Positions 21,169 through 26,988 of a DNA stretch of 64,000 nucleotides are shown here, in pieces. Position 1 is the first letter of the stretch; each line of letters starts with the position of its first letter. The stretch lies in the IMG/VR virus record IMGVR_UViG_3300043446_003177, positions 62,001 through 126,000 of that record; one strand, written 5' to 3'. The position numbers and the translations under genes were made by a program. A model generated the notes under the pieces. It saw only the letters and a program-made list of their open reading frames with translations, was not told the DNA's origin and did not search any database. This DNA comes from a virus.

Positions 21169-21303
21169 ATGTGTGGTCCTGCTTTTGAGTATACTCGGGA
21201 AGATTTCCTGAATGATGCATCCCAAGAAGAATGGGATGAATGGGAACAGAAAGCGGCAGAACTTGAGCTGCCGTTGGATTACTACCTCGCTGAGTTTGTA
21301 TAA
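21169..21303 (+). CDS. small acidic protein
   Basis: 44 residues from ATG 21169, 2 nt after the upstream stop (MCGPAFEYTREDFLNDASQE ... DYYLAEFV). Acidic and helical. Function unknown. Confidence 0.55.
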   Translation: MCGPAFEYTREDFLNDASQEEWDEWEQKAAELELPLDYYLAEFV

Positions 21304-21342
21304 TATTCCATTGTGACGATCTGAGAACTGGTCCACACCCCC

Positions 21343-21371
21343 TTGCGGGATCCCCGAATTCGTTCTACATT
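21343..21371 (+). promoter_or_regulatory. promoter with TTGCGG / TACATT
   Basis: TTGCGG at 21343-21348, 17-nt spacer, TACATT at 21366-21371. Upstream lies the 20-nt element GTGACGATCTGAGAACTGGT (21313-21332). Start codon ATG 21397 follows after a leader with ATTCGTTCCTGAGAAACAAG. Confidence 0.65.
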
Positions 21372-21396
21372 GCATTCGTTCCTGAGAAACAAGCAA

Positions 21397-21642
21397 ATGC
21401 GTCCTGTTGCTGTTCATCCCGAGAAAAGCATTCGTTTCACCAAACACGCTGCATTTTGGTGTGAGATGATTAATCTGTACAAGAGGAACTATCCGACTCA
21501 TTCGTTTCGTCAAATCGCTGAACATTTTGAATTGAGTGAGACGAATGCCCGTCGTTATTACTACGGCATTCATCACCACAATGCAGGGTATTTTGGTTGT
21601 GGGTATACTCAATTCCGTGAGGGGGCATGTGTGACGATCTGA
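21397..21642 (+). CDS. putative HTH DNA-binding protein
   Basis: 81 residues from ATG 21397, after its own promoter. Residues about 35-57 (HSFRQIAEHFELSETNARRY) fit a helix-turn-helix: two helices with a turn, then a basic recognition helix. The N-terminus is basic, and several His/Tyr residues follow (YYYGIHHHNAG). A regulator of the repeated promoters or palindromes nearby is an attractive but untested idea. The stop TGA is embedded in the repeated element GTGACGATCTGAGAACTGGT. Confidence 0.65.
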   Translation: MRPVAVHPEKSIRFTKHAAFWCEMINLYKRNYPTHSFRQIAEHFELSETNARRYYYGIHHHNAGYFGCGYTQFREGACVTI

Positions 21643-21746
21643 GAACTGGTACATACCCCCTTGCGTTCCACGACCTGGGGGTGTTAAGTTGGTTTCGTGG
21701 TTGAGAAACGCATTCTCCCACACTGTTCTTTGCTCTCTACACTAAC

Positions 21747-22073
21747 ATGGAACTGACCAAATCTTTCCCCCCTGCTGATGATCTTGTGACTAAACTTTCT
21801 GCAATTGATTATCAAAAGCATTTTCATAAGTACATGGATATCGTTGAAACTGTTGTCGTTTATGTAGCTGCTATTGCTACTGTTCTCTGGGATAAGTTTC
21901 AAACCGTGAAGATCACCACTCCTGATATCATCTCTGAATATTTCTACTTCAACTTCAACATGCGTCGTGAATTTGGTGATGAATTCATTGGCGTGAGTGT
22001 TGGTAACCGTTACTTCGGGATTTATGATAACTCCGCTCAGTGGGGCATCCTGGACGAGAATGGTGCGCTCTGA
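21747..22073 (+). CDS. hypothetical protein
   Basis: 108 residues. A helical N-terminal half (YMDIVETVVVYVAAIATVLW) is followed by a beta-like half (GVSVGNRYFGIYDNSAQWGI). TACACT lies only 3 nt before the ATG, so if it is the -10 box the transcript would be leaderless; otherwise the promoter is further upstream. The stop is embedded in the next junction element. Confidence 0.65.
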   Translation: MELTKSFPPADDLVTKLSAIDYQKHFHKYMDIVETVVVYVAAIATVLWDKFQTVKITTPDIISEYFYFNFNMRREFGDEFIGVSVGNRYFGIYDNSAQWGILDENGAL

Positions 22074-22085
22074 GAACTGGCACAT

Positions 22086-22120
22086 GGGGGGTTGATCTGC
22101 CCCCCGATCCCTGATACATT
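22086..22120 (+). promoter_or_regulatory. promoter with -35 box in a hairpin loop
   Basis: TTGATC at 22092-22097, 17-nt spacer, TACATT at 22115-22120. The -35 box lies in the loop of a hairpin made by GGGGGG (22086-22091) and CCCCCC (22100-22105). The upstream transcript could therefore fold or stop here while a new one starts. The next ATG is at 22145. Confidence 0.6.
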
Positions 22121-22144
22121 ACATTCGTACCTGAGAGGCACACC

Positions 22145-22279
22145 ATGTTTGATGAACTCTGGAGTGAGATTCAAGACGCCCCTGGTGAAATCTTTGATCT
22201 CCCCGAATTGCGTGAGTTTGATGATCAGTTCGATGATAAAAGTTTCGGTGATTTCCTGAACTCCAACAATGACTTCTGA
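22145..22279 (+). CDS. small acidic protein
   Basis: 44 residues (MFDELWSEIQDAPGEIFDLP ... FLNSNNDF), strongly acidic. It lies 25 nt after the TACATT -10 box, with a GAGAGGCAC leader. Function unknown; small acidic early proteins can be DNA mimics, but nothing here proves that. Confidence 0.55.
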   Translation: MFDELWSEIQDAPGEIFDLPELREFDDQFDDKSFGDFLNSNNDF

Positions 22280-22433
22280 AATGCAATCGATCAAAGAGTT
22301 CTTTAGTGATTCTGAGTGGGATCTGATTTATGATCTTTTAGAAAGCAATCGTCAGTTTGATACTGATGAGTCGTATGCTGAAGATTACGACACTGCTCTG
22401 AAGAAAATCCGCGATCTCTTTGAGGAAAAGTGA
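22269..22433 (+). CDS. small acidic helical protein
   Basis: 54 residues from ATG 22269 (MTSEMQSIKEFF), overlapping the upstream stop by 11 nt; ATG 22281 is an alternative. Acidic helices (SEWDLIYDLLESNRQFDTDE). TGATG overlap with the next gene. Function unknown. Confidence 0.55.
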   Translation: MTSEMQSIKEFFSDSEWDLIYDLLESNRQFDTDESYAEDYDTALKKIRDLFEEK

Positions 22434-22678
22434 TGAACAACAACGCTAAGACTTGGACCGATGATTTCTCTACTCTGGTGGAGAAGTATGCCGAGTTCGT
22501 GATGGACGGCATGGATTGGAAGACTATGGAACAGTTCGTATTTGATACATTGGTTTCCTCTTACAATGAGTATTCTGAGGAAGAACTGATTAGTGAGATT
22601 CGTGAGTGTTATGATGATGAAGTCCTGGAAAGTTTCGGCGTAAAGATAACAGATGGTCCTGAGGATGTGACGGCCTGA
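22433..22678 (+). CDS. small acidic helical protein
   Basis: 81 residues from ATG 22433, in a TGATG overlap. WTDDFSTLVEKYAEFVMDGM, then FVFDTLVSSYNEYSEEELIS, both helical. The stop TGA (22676-22678) is embedded in the junction element. Function unknown. Confidence 0.6.
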   Translation: MNNNAKTWTDDFSTLVEKYAEFVMDGMDWKTMEQFVFDTLVSSYNEYSEEELISEIRECYDDEVLESFGVKITDGPEDVTA

Positions 22679-22690
22679 GAACTGGCACAT

Positions 22691-22715
22691 GGGGGGTTGC
22701 GGTCCCCCCCTTTTT
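22691..22715 (+). terminator. intrinsic terminator with -35 box in loop
   Basis: GGGGGG (22691-22696), loop TTGCGGT, CCCCCC, then CTTTTT (to 22715): a classic hairpin plus T-run. The loop contains TTGCGG, the -35-like hexamer used at nearby promoters; a GCAATACT -10-like box follows at about 22719. The 25 nt CTGAGAACTGGCACATGGGG plus GGTTG are identical at 22070-22094 and 22675-22699. Confidence 0.75.
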
Positions 22716-22732
22716 CGTGCAATACTAACAGT

Positions 22733-23620
22733 ATGAAAAACACACACATCGAACACCCCGAAGATTCCATCCTGAACGGTGATCTGACCGTGCTGGATTG
22801 GTTCGTGAATGAGGGTAACCTCAGCGTCAAGATTGATGGTGCTCCCGCCATTGTGTGGGGTAAGAATCCTGCGAACGGTGAGTTCTTTGTGGGCACCAAA
22901 TCTGTGTTCAACAAAGTTAAAATCAAGATCAATCATTCTCATGAAGAAATTGATGCGAACCACCAAGGGAAGGTTGCAGAAATTCTTCATGCTTGTTTTG
23001 ATTGGTTGCCTCGTACAGAGTTTATCTTTCAAGGTGATTTTATTGGGTTTGGTGGTAGCGATGAGTATACTCCTAACACGATCACTTATAAGTTCCCTGA
23101 GGTAGTTGATCAGGAGATCATTGTTGCTCCTCATACATTCTACACTGCAGAGAATGACCTTCGTGATGCTGTAGCGCATCCGATGAACTTTATCATCACG
23201 GATACTCATTATGTGAAATTTGTGAAACCCCGTGCATACATTCTGCACGGTCAAACGTCGTTCGCTGATGTAGAAGAGGTGTGCAACTTCGCCCGTCAAA
23301 TGTCTACTACTGTGGACTTCGTTGAGGGTAAGCAACTTTCCGAACTGAAGAAGCAACTCAACGCCTGCATTCGTGAGGGTCGTGAGATTCAAGATGATGC
23401 ATTTGATTGTGATGCTAACCTGATTCGTTTGTGGAAGTTGGTTAAGAGCATCAAGGAAGATTGCCTGTTCCTGTGTCGCAATGATGGTCCTGCAGCGTAC
23501 ATCGTACAGGATCGAATTGATGCCGAAGGTTATGTGATGACCAATGAGTTTGGTATGTTCAAACTGGTGAATCGTGAGGTATTTTCTCACGCCAACTTTA
23601 CCCTGGAAAAGGCATGGTGA
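22733..23620 (+). CDS. RNA/DNA ligase-like nucleotidyltransferase
   Basis: 295 residues from ATG 22733. Motif I of the covalent nucleotidyltransferases is present as SVKIDGAPAIVWG, with Lys33 as the likely AMP-accepting residue (KxDG). FFVGTKSVF and FIFQGDFIGFGG (about 106-117) fit motifs Ia and III; VKFVKPRAY lies later. RNA ligases and ATP-dependent DNA ligases use this fold to seal ends or repair cleaved RNA. Phage relatives are often annotated by DUF only. Whether it is an RNA repair ligase is inference. Confidence 0.75.
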   Translation: MKNTHIEHPEDSILNGDLTVLDWFVNEGNLSVKIDGAPAIVWGKNPANGEFFVGTKSVFNKVKIKINHSHEEIDANHQGKVAEILHACFDWLPRTEFIFQGDFIGFGGSDEYTPNTITYKFPEVVDQEIIVAPHTFYTAENDLRDAVAHPMNFIITDTHYVKFVKPRAYILHGQTSFADVEEVCNFARQMSTTVDFVEGKQLSELKKQLNACIREGREIQDDAFDCDANLIRLWKLVKSIKEDCLFLCRNDGPAAYIVQDRIDAEGYVMTNEFGMFKLVNREVFSHANFTLEKAW

Positions 23621-23621
23621 A

Positions 23622-23629
23622 GATAAATA
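23622..23629 (+). promoter_or_regulatory. late-promoter-like GATAAATA
   Basis: GATAAATA lies 23 nt before the ATG at 23653, matching the T4-like late promoter core recognised by a gp55-type sigma factor. It is the only such box outside the structural region with a good distance to a gene. Confidence 0.4.
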
Positions 23630-23652
23630 CCAAAAGTATACTCAATTAGAAA

Positions 23653-23814
23653 ATGGAATATAGAAAAGAGTTAGAAGTAAATGCAGCTGCACATGAAGCC
23701 TCCAAGTTCCTCCTTGATTCATTCAATCAGGCAGTGGTTGGTGATATTAAAGTGCTCTCCAATCCCGACCAGTTGAGAAGTGTGCCAGTTGAGGAAGCGT
23801 CCACTGAGGATTGA
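23653..23814 (+). CDS. small helical protein
   Basis: 53 residues (MEYRKELEVNAAAHEASKFL ... PVEEASTED). Its TGA stop (23812-23814) is inside the TTGACT -35 box of the next promoter. Function unknown. Confidence 0.6.
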   Translation: MEYRKELEVNAAAHEASKFLLDSFNQAVVGDIKVLSNPDQLRSVPVEEASTED

Positions 23815-23839
23815 CTTTCCCCCTGATCTGCGCCATACT
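23811..23839 (+). promoter_or_regulatory. promoter with TTGACT / CATACT
   Basis: TTGACT at 23811-23816, 17-nt spacer, CATACT at 23834-23839. The -35 box overlaps the stop codon of the upstream gene. A hairpin (CCGTG at 23858-23862, TCGAG loop, CACGG at 23868-23872) lies in the leader just before ATG 23881. Confidence 0.65.
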
Positions 23840-23857
23840 ACGTTTGTTCAATTCAAT

Positions 23858-23872
23858 CCGTGTCGAGCACGG
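23858..23872 (+). promoter_or_regulatory. leader hairpin CCGTG-TCGAG-CACGG
   Basis: A 5-bp perfect stem with a 5-nt loop, 8 nt before the start codon. Nearly the same hairpin (CCCGTG-TCGAT-CACGGG) lies before the HicA-like gene at 27012. Likely a translational or RNA-binding control site shared by the two genes. Confidence 0.5.
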
Positions 23873-23880
23873 CAAACACA

Positions 23881-24633
23881 ATGGGTTTCAAGACTGACGG
23901 TTCTGTTCACCACGGCGGTGTGAAGAATGAGGATCTCACCGTTCGTATTCTGAATGAGATGAAGATCTACGCTCACACTGTAGAAAAGCGTGGCGGTACT
24001 AAGTGTAAAGAAGACGCTGTTGCTGGTGATCAACTGATCAGCATCAAACGCAAGGAAGGCATCAAGAATGGTTCCTTCGATTGGTTCAACACCAGCGCCT
24101 ACAATGATGTGCTGGGTGATACTTTCTCCTCCTTTCTTTCCAATGTGAAAGAGTTGCGCTCGCTGCCTGAAGTGATCCGCAACGATGATGAATTGGTCCT
24201 GAAGATCCGCGACAATTTCAATCAACTTTGTGAGTTGGCGCTGGATAGTCTCAGCAAGGATCAGATTGTTAACATCCTCAAGCGTGGTCTGATTGATAAC
24301 AACTCTGGTTTTGATGTTGTCGTTAACGACACGAAGTCTCAGGAGGTCTACATCTTCTCCGCTGACGATCATCCCGCAGTTTCCTACATCGAACGTGGTT
24401 ACACTCCCGTTCTCAAAGGCAACGGTAAATCTTCCCGCTCTGTCTACTTTGTAGATGCCGAAGGGAATGTGTATGATTGTGGTCTGCGTTTGCGGGTGAC
24501 CAGTAACAACGGGATCAATGCTTTCCTGGGCAACAGTAAAGCAAACTCTAACTCTCAAGTTGTCATCAAACTGCAGCAGGATAAGGTAGCGAATCTCCTG
24601 CAGCAGGTCGATGCCCGTGTGACGGTCTACTGA
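23881..24633 (+). CDS. hypothetical protein, possible PD-(D/E)XK-type nuclease
   Basis: 250 residues from ATG 23881, placed after the promoter and leader hairpin. The first 70 residues include NEDLTVRILNEM and VAGDQLISIKRKEG (about 48-60), an acidic residue, strand and lysine that recall PD-(D/E)XK nucleases, though the usual Glu is replaced by Ser. The rest is helix then beta-rich. It lies next to the ligase-like gene, which could suggest a nucleic-acid processing pair. I do not recognise the family with confidence. Confidence 0.6.
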   Translation: MGFKTDGSVHHGGVKNEDLTVRILNEMKIYAHTVEKRGGTKCKEDAVAGDQLISIKRKEGIKNGSFDWFNTSAYNDVLGDTFSSFLSNVKELRSLPEVIRNDDELVLKIRDNFNQLCELALDSLSKDQIVNILKRGLIDNNSGFDVVVNDTKSQEVYIFSADDHPAVSYIERGYTPVLKGNGKSSRSVYFVDAEGNVYDCGLRLRVTSNNGINAFLGNSKANSNSQVVIKLQQDKVANLLQQVDARVTVY

Positions 24634-24642
24634 GTGTCCACT

Positions 24643-24662
24643 GGGGGGCGCTGCTGCCCCCC
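24643..24662 (+). terminator. G-run/C-run hairpin
   Basis: GGGGGGC (24643-24649) and GCCCCCC (24656-24662) form a 7-bp GC stem with loop GCTGCT. No T-run follows; TGACCCCC and then the TACAAT -10 box of the next cassette do. It separates the last larger gene from the cassette block. Confidence 0.55.
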
Positions 24663-24670
24663 TGACCCCC

Positions 24671-24676
24671 TACAAT
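24671..24676 (+). promoter_or_regulatory. -10 box of cassette 1; one of eleven
   Basis: TACAAT 24671-24676. The same kind of box precedes each small gene of the GC-rich block: TACAAT 24953, TACAAT 25127, TACACT 25381, TACAAT 25579, TACACT 25808, TACAAT 26012, GATACT 26268, TACAAT 26501, TACAAT 26745 and TACAAT 26965. Distance to the start codon is 20-27 nt in nine of eleven. Most lack a recognisable -35 box. The sequence after the box is often ACTCTCAA, then CAAACGACCC and the start codon. Confidence 0.6.
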
Positions 24677-24699
24677 ACTGACAGATCAAACGACCCCCC

Positions 24700-24939
24700 A
24701 TGAAAGTCCAACCCATCGGCAGCAACCAAACCGAGGTGTCCCTGGCAAACGGGACTGAGGTTCTGTTCTCCTATCAGACCCCTGTCGCCGCGCTGGTCCC
24801 TGGTCTGGGGTGGATCCGCACTGACAAGAAGTGGAGCGCCACCACCACCAAGCACATTAACGCCTGGCTGCGGAAGAACTGCGGCGGCGATGTCCAGAGT
24901 GTGCCGCAATGGGAACTGGACCAGTTGGTCGCCTTCTGA
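24700..24939 (+). CDS. cassette 1 small protein
   Basis: 79 residues (MKVQPIGSNQTEVSLANGTE ... WELDQLVAF). A beta-rich start, then a helix (HINAWLRKNCGG). GC-rich codons, unlike the AT-rich structural genes. Leader ACAGATCAAACGACCCCCC. Function unknown. Confidence 0.65.
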   Translation: MKVQPIGSNQTEVSLANGTEVLFSYQTPVAALVPGLGWIRTDKKWSATTTKHINAWLRKNCGGDVQSVPQWELDQLVAF

Positions 24940-24980
24940 CCCCCAGACCCCCTACAATATTCTCAGATCAAACGACCCCC

Positions 24981-25121
24981 ATGATCCGCTACGAAGTCCG
25001 CTACCAGACCCCCTACAATCAGTGTGAGTGGCGGTCGCAATGGTTCCGCACTCTGGAGGAAGCGGAGCGCATGGTAGAGTTCTACCGCTCCTGCGGTTCC
25101 CCTGCCCACATCGCTCCCTGA
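24981..25121 (+). CDS. cassette 2 small protein
   Basis: 46 residues from ATG 24981 (MIRYEVRYQTPYNQCEWRSQ ... GSPAHIAP). A beta-alpha pattern with a helix TLEEAERMVEFYRSCG. The leader is ATCAAACGACCCCC. The larger frame from 24909 would cross the -10 box. Function unknown. Confidence 0.6.
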   Translation: MIRYEVRYQTPYNQCEWRSQWFRTLEEAERMVEFYRSCGSPAHIAP

Positions 25122-25153
25122 TCTGCTACAATACTCTCAACCGCAAACGACCC

Positions 25154-25339
25154 ATGAAAGTTTACGCTGTGATCGGTGGCATTGATTATGAGGGTGAGGA
25201 TTTCGATTCCCTCCGCCTGTTCGATTGCCTCTCCACTGCCGCGGCCTATGCCCGCCAGCTGAAGGATGAGAAGGGGTTCGATTATACCATCCTGGAGACC
25301 CGCGAGGTCTGCCTGGAATCCGCCCTCTGTGCCGCCTGA
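25154..25339 (+). CDS. cassette 3 small protein
   Basis: 61 residues from ATG 25154 (MKVYAVIGGIDYEGEDFDSL ... CLESALCAA). This resembles a conserved phage small-protein pattern: strand, GGxDYEGE loop, then helix and strand. Leader ACTCTCAACCGCAAACGACCC. Function unknown. Confidence 0.65.
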   Translation: MKVYAVIGGIDYEGEDFDSLRLFDCLSTAAAYARQLKDEKGFDYTILETREVCLESALCAA

Positions 25340-25413
25340 GGTACTGTCCACTCGGTCCTGGGAACGACCCTAAACTGCCCTACACTGATCAAGTCAACCA
25401 AGGGAACCAACCC

Positions 25414-25578
25414 ATGCGCTACAACCCCGCCACCGACCGTGCCGTTTCCATCGATGAGATTGCCGCCCAGTGCCGTAACGCTATCCTGAAGGCAGACGCC
25501 TGCCGCGCCATCGACGCCGCCTATGAAGAGATCCTGGAGTTTGCCCGCTGGGAGAATGATGTCCTGATCCCTGCCTGA
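25414..25578 (+). CDS. cassette 4 small protein
   Basis: 54 residues (MRYNPATDRAVSIDEIAAQC ... WENDVLIPA), helical. Leader AAGTCAACCAAGGGAACCAACCC after the TACACT at 25381. The junction upstream again contains TGAGGTACTGTCCACT, akin to the elements at 16045 and 24631. Function unknown. Confidence 0.6.
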   Translation: MRYNPATDRAVSIDEIAAQCRNAILKADACRAIDAAYEEILEFARWENDVLIPA

Positions 25579-25639
25579 TACAATGGGAGCGGGTGCGCCC
25601 TGAAAGACGCCCAGCACAAACCCTAACCCCTTTGATCGA

Positions 25640-25768
25640 ATGACCCGCGAACTCGCTCTGTCCCTGCTCCGTCAAGGCACCAATGGTGGCCAGATCCTGG
25701 AGATCCTGGACTCTATCGCTGCTGATGATGCCGCGGCCGGTCCGACCGCTGAAGAGATCCAATTCTGA
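25640..25768 (+). CDS. cassette 5 small protein
   Basis: 42 residues (MTRELALSLLRQGTNGGQIL ... TAEEIQF). A helical repeat-like pattern (LLRQG-NGGQILEILDSI) seen in small cyanophage proteins (from memory). It has the longest leader of the block, 55 nt after TACAAT 25579. Followed by a strong hairpin terminator. Confidence 0.55.
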   Translation: MTRELALSLLRQGTNGGQILEILDSIAADDAAAGPTAEEIQF

Positions 25769-25780
25769 ATCTGACCACTG

Positions 25781-25808
25781 CCCCCCACGGTTCGCCGCTG
25801 GGGGGTTT
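25781..25808 (+). terminator. hairpin terminator with TTCG loop
   Basis: CCCCCCA and TGGGGGG form the outer 7-bp stem; CGG and CCG, with one bulged C, form the inner stem around TTCG; TTT follows. The TTT is also the first T of TACACT (25808-25813), the -10 box of the next cassette, so termination and initiation signals touch here. Confidence 0.7.
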
Positions 25809-25837
25809 ACACTATGGGAACCAAAGCAAACGAACCA

Positions 25838-25999
25838 ATGCAACGCCTTGACGTGATCTGCCCCTCCGCTCCCTGGGAGAACACTACCACCGATGAGGAC
25901 CGCGCCTGGGATCTGTGCCTGTCGCTCTCTGAAGAGTATGGGTACGCTCAGGTCCGCCAGAATGGGGTGATCATCGGAGACTACACTGAGGGGCGCTGA
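25838..25999 (+). CDS. cassette 6 small protein
   Basis: 53 residues from ATG 25838 (MQRLDVICPSAPWENTTTDE ... IIGDYTEGR). ATG 25814 is in frame but only one base after the -10 box, so the downstream start fits better, with the leader GGGAACCAAAGCAAACGAACC. An alpha-beta pattern. Function unknown. Confidence 0.6.
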   Translation: MQRLDVICPSAPWENTTTDEDRAWDLCLSLSEEYGYAQVRQNGVIIGDYTEGR

Positions 26000-26039
26000 C
26001 CCCCGACCTGCTACAATACTCTCAACTGCAACCGACCCC

Positions 26040-26267
26040 ATGGGCATCCCCGTCAACTGCAACGATTCCGCCAGCGTCTGGACTCTGAGCGCCAATCCGA
26101 TCACCGGTACCGTCCGGGTCCGCTGGTTCAATGCCCCCACCATCTGCTACCGTCACGAGGGCATCTCCCGCCGCGCCATCCTGTCGCTGCTCTGGGATTC
26201 CAACCGCTCGCTGGGACAGTGGGTAAACCGTCACTGCCTGCAGTCCCATGTGACCCTGACCGCCTAG
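26040..26267 (+). CDS. cassette 7, KTSC-like domain protein
   Basis: 75 residues. SVWTLSANPITGTVRVRWFN, CYRHEGISRRAILSLLWDSN and SLGQWVNRHC match the KTSC-domain layout: beta strands ending in Y-x-Y-like, then a helix and S-x-G-x-x-x-N. KTSC domains occur next to lysyl-tRNA synthetase in bacteria and alone in phages; the function is unknown. Leader ACTCTCAACTGCAACCGACC. Confidence 0.65.
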   Translation: MGIPVNCNDSASVWTLSANPITGTVRVRWFNAPTICYRHEGISRRAILSLLWDSNRSLGQWVNRHCLQSHVTLTA

Positions 26268-26293
26268 GATACTCTCAACAGCAAACGACACAG

Positions 26294-26488
26294 ATGACCG
26301 AAGACCGCCTGCTCTCCCTCTACGATCAACTGCTCGCCCTGGCCGAGCAGATCGCTGAAGAGTCCTACGGATGCGACCTGGACCGCCTGGACCCTGAGCA
26401 TCTGGAATTTTACGGTGCCCGCCTGACGGAGGATAACCTGGAGGATCTGGCTGCTGATCTGGCCGCGGCCGCCTGGTTTGAGAACTGA
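26294..26488 (+). CDS. cassette 8 small acidic protein
   Basis: 64 residues from ATG 26294 (MTEDRLLSLYDQLLALAEQI ... AAAWFEN). All-helical and strongly acidic. The -10 box is GATACT; the leader is CTCAACAGCAAACGACACAG. Function unknown. Confidence 0.6.
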   Translation: MTEDRLLSLYDQLLALAEQIAEESYGCDLDRLDPEHLEFYGARLTEDNLEDLAADLAAAAWFEN

Positions 26489-26529
26489 CCTGCGACCTGC
26501 TACAATACCAAAGCAACCGACACCGACCC

Positions 26530-26727
26530 ATGGCCCTCTACAACATCGCCACCGATCTCCAGACCCGCCAGACCGTATGGGTCAGCACCAACGTCGCCAA
26601 GGGTCGCCCCCAGCTGAACTCCCACCGGGATGATGGTGCTGGCCGTTCGCTTGCTTCCCATGGCGTTGACGGTCTGAGCGCCGCCGAACTGGCAGGTCTG
26701 CACACTGACTACGTTGGGCGGGGTTGA
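26530..26727 (+). CDS. cassette 9 small protein
   Basis: 65 residues (MALYNIATDLQTRQTVWVST ... GLHTDYVGRG). TRQTVWVST matches DRQTVWVAR in the product at 26776, so the two cassettes probably arose by duplication. Leader CAAAGCAACCGACACCGACCC. Function unknown. Confidence 0.6.
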   Translation: MALYNIATDLQTRQTVWVSTNVAKGRPQLNSHRDDGAGRSLASHGVDGLSAAELAGLHTDYVGRG

Positions 26728-26775
26728 CCCCCCCCTCCCCGTGCTACAATACTCTCAAGTCAACCGACCCGACCG

Positions 26776-26952
26776 ATGATCCTCTCCCAAGCATCCCGCC
26801 TCACCGATCGCCAGACCGTGTGGGTTGCCCGCAGGAATGACGACACCCCCTTCTACAAACTGACCACCGACTATGGGGTGCCCGCCACCGTATGGGCAGC
26901 GCAGTTCGCTGAGGTGTGCGCCGCCGACGTGCAACCGATTCAATGGGGGTGA
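26776..26952 (+). CDS. cassette 10 small protein, paralog of cassette 9
   Basis: 58 residues (MILSQASRLTDRQTVWVARR ... AADVQPIQWG). It shares RQTVWV and a following strand-turn-helix layout with cassette 9. Leader CTCAAGTCAACCGACCCGACCG. TTGACC at 26724 may be a -35 box, but the spacer is 15 nt. Function unknown. Confidence 0.6.
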   Translation: MILSQASRLTDRQTVWVARRNDDTPFYKLTTDYGVPATVWAAQFAEVCAADVQPIQWG

Positions 26953-26988
26953 CCCCCCACCTGCTACAATACTCTCAACCCAATCGCC

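Larger units (their letters stand above)
21313..21681 (+). repeat. duplicated 20-nt junction element (two copies)
   Basis: GTGACGATCTGAGAACTGGT occurs at 21313-21332 and 21631-21650, identical. In the second copy the TGA is the stop of the gene ending at 21642. In the first it lies outside any gene, 9 nt after a TAA, and looks like the leftover 3' end of a gene copy. Each copy is followed by a C-run and TTGCG; after the second copy CCCCC (21656-21660) can pair with GGGGG (21677-21681). Confidence 0.75.

Noticed and set aside
21037-21723. 228-codon minus-strand frame
   Set aside because: It crosses several + strand genes, promoters and repeated junctions, with no SD or conserved pattern. Shadow.
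22809-23105. 98-codon + strand frame inside the ligase-like gene
   Set aside because: Alternate frame shadow; the main frame carries the KxDG motif.
22385-23590. 401-codon open frame on the minus strand
   Set aside because: It lies almost exactly opposite the ligase-like gene, which has a catalytic motif, promoter and leader. The antisense product has no recognisable domain. It is a codon-bias shadow.
23848-24558. 236-codon minus-strand frame
   Set aside because: Mirror of the 23881 gene; no start signal and no recognised motif.
25481-26531. Long minus-strand frames of 169-220 codons in the GC-rich block
   Set aside because: GC-rich DNA has few stop codons in any frame. These frames run across several -10 boxes and terminators of the + strand cassettes.
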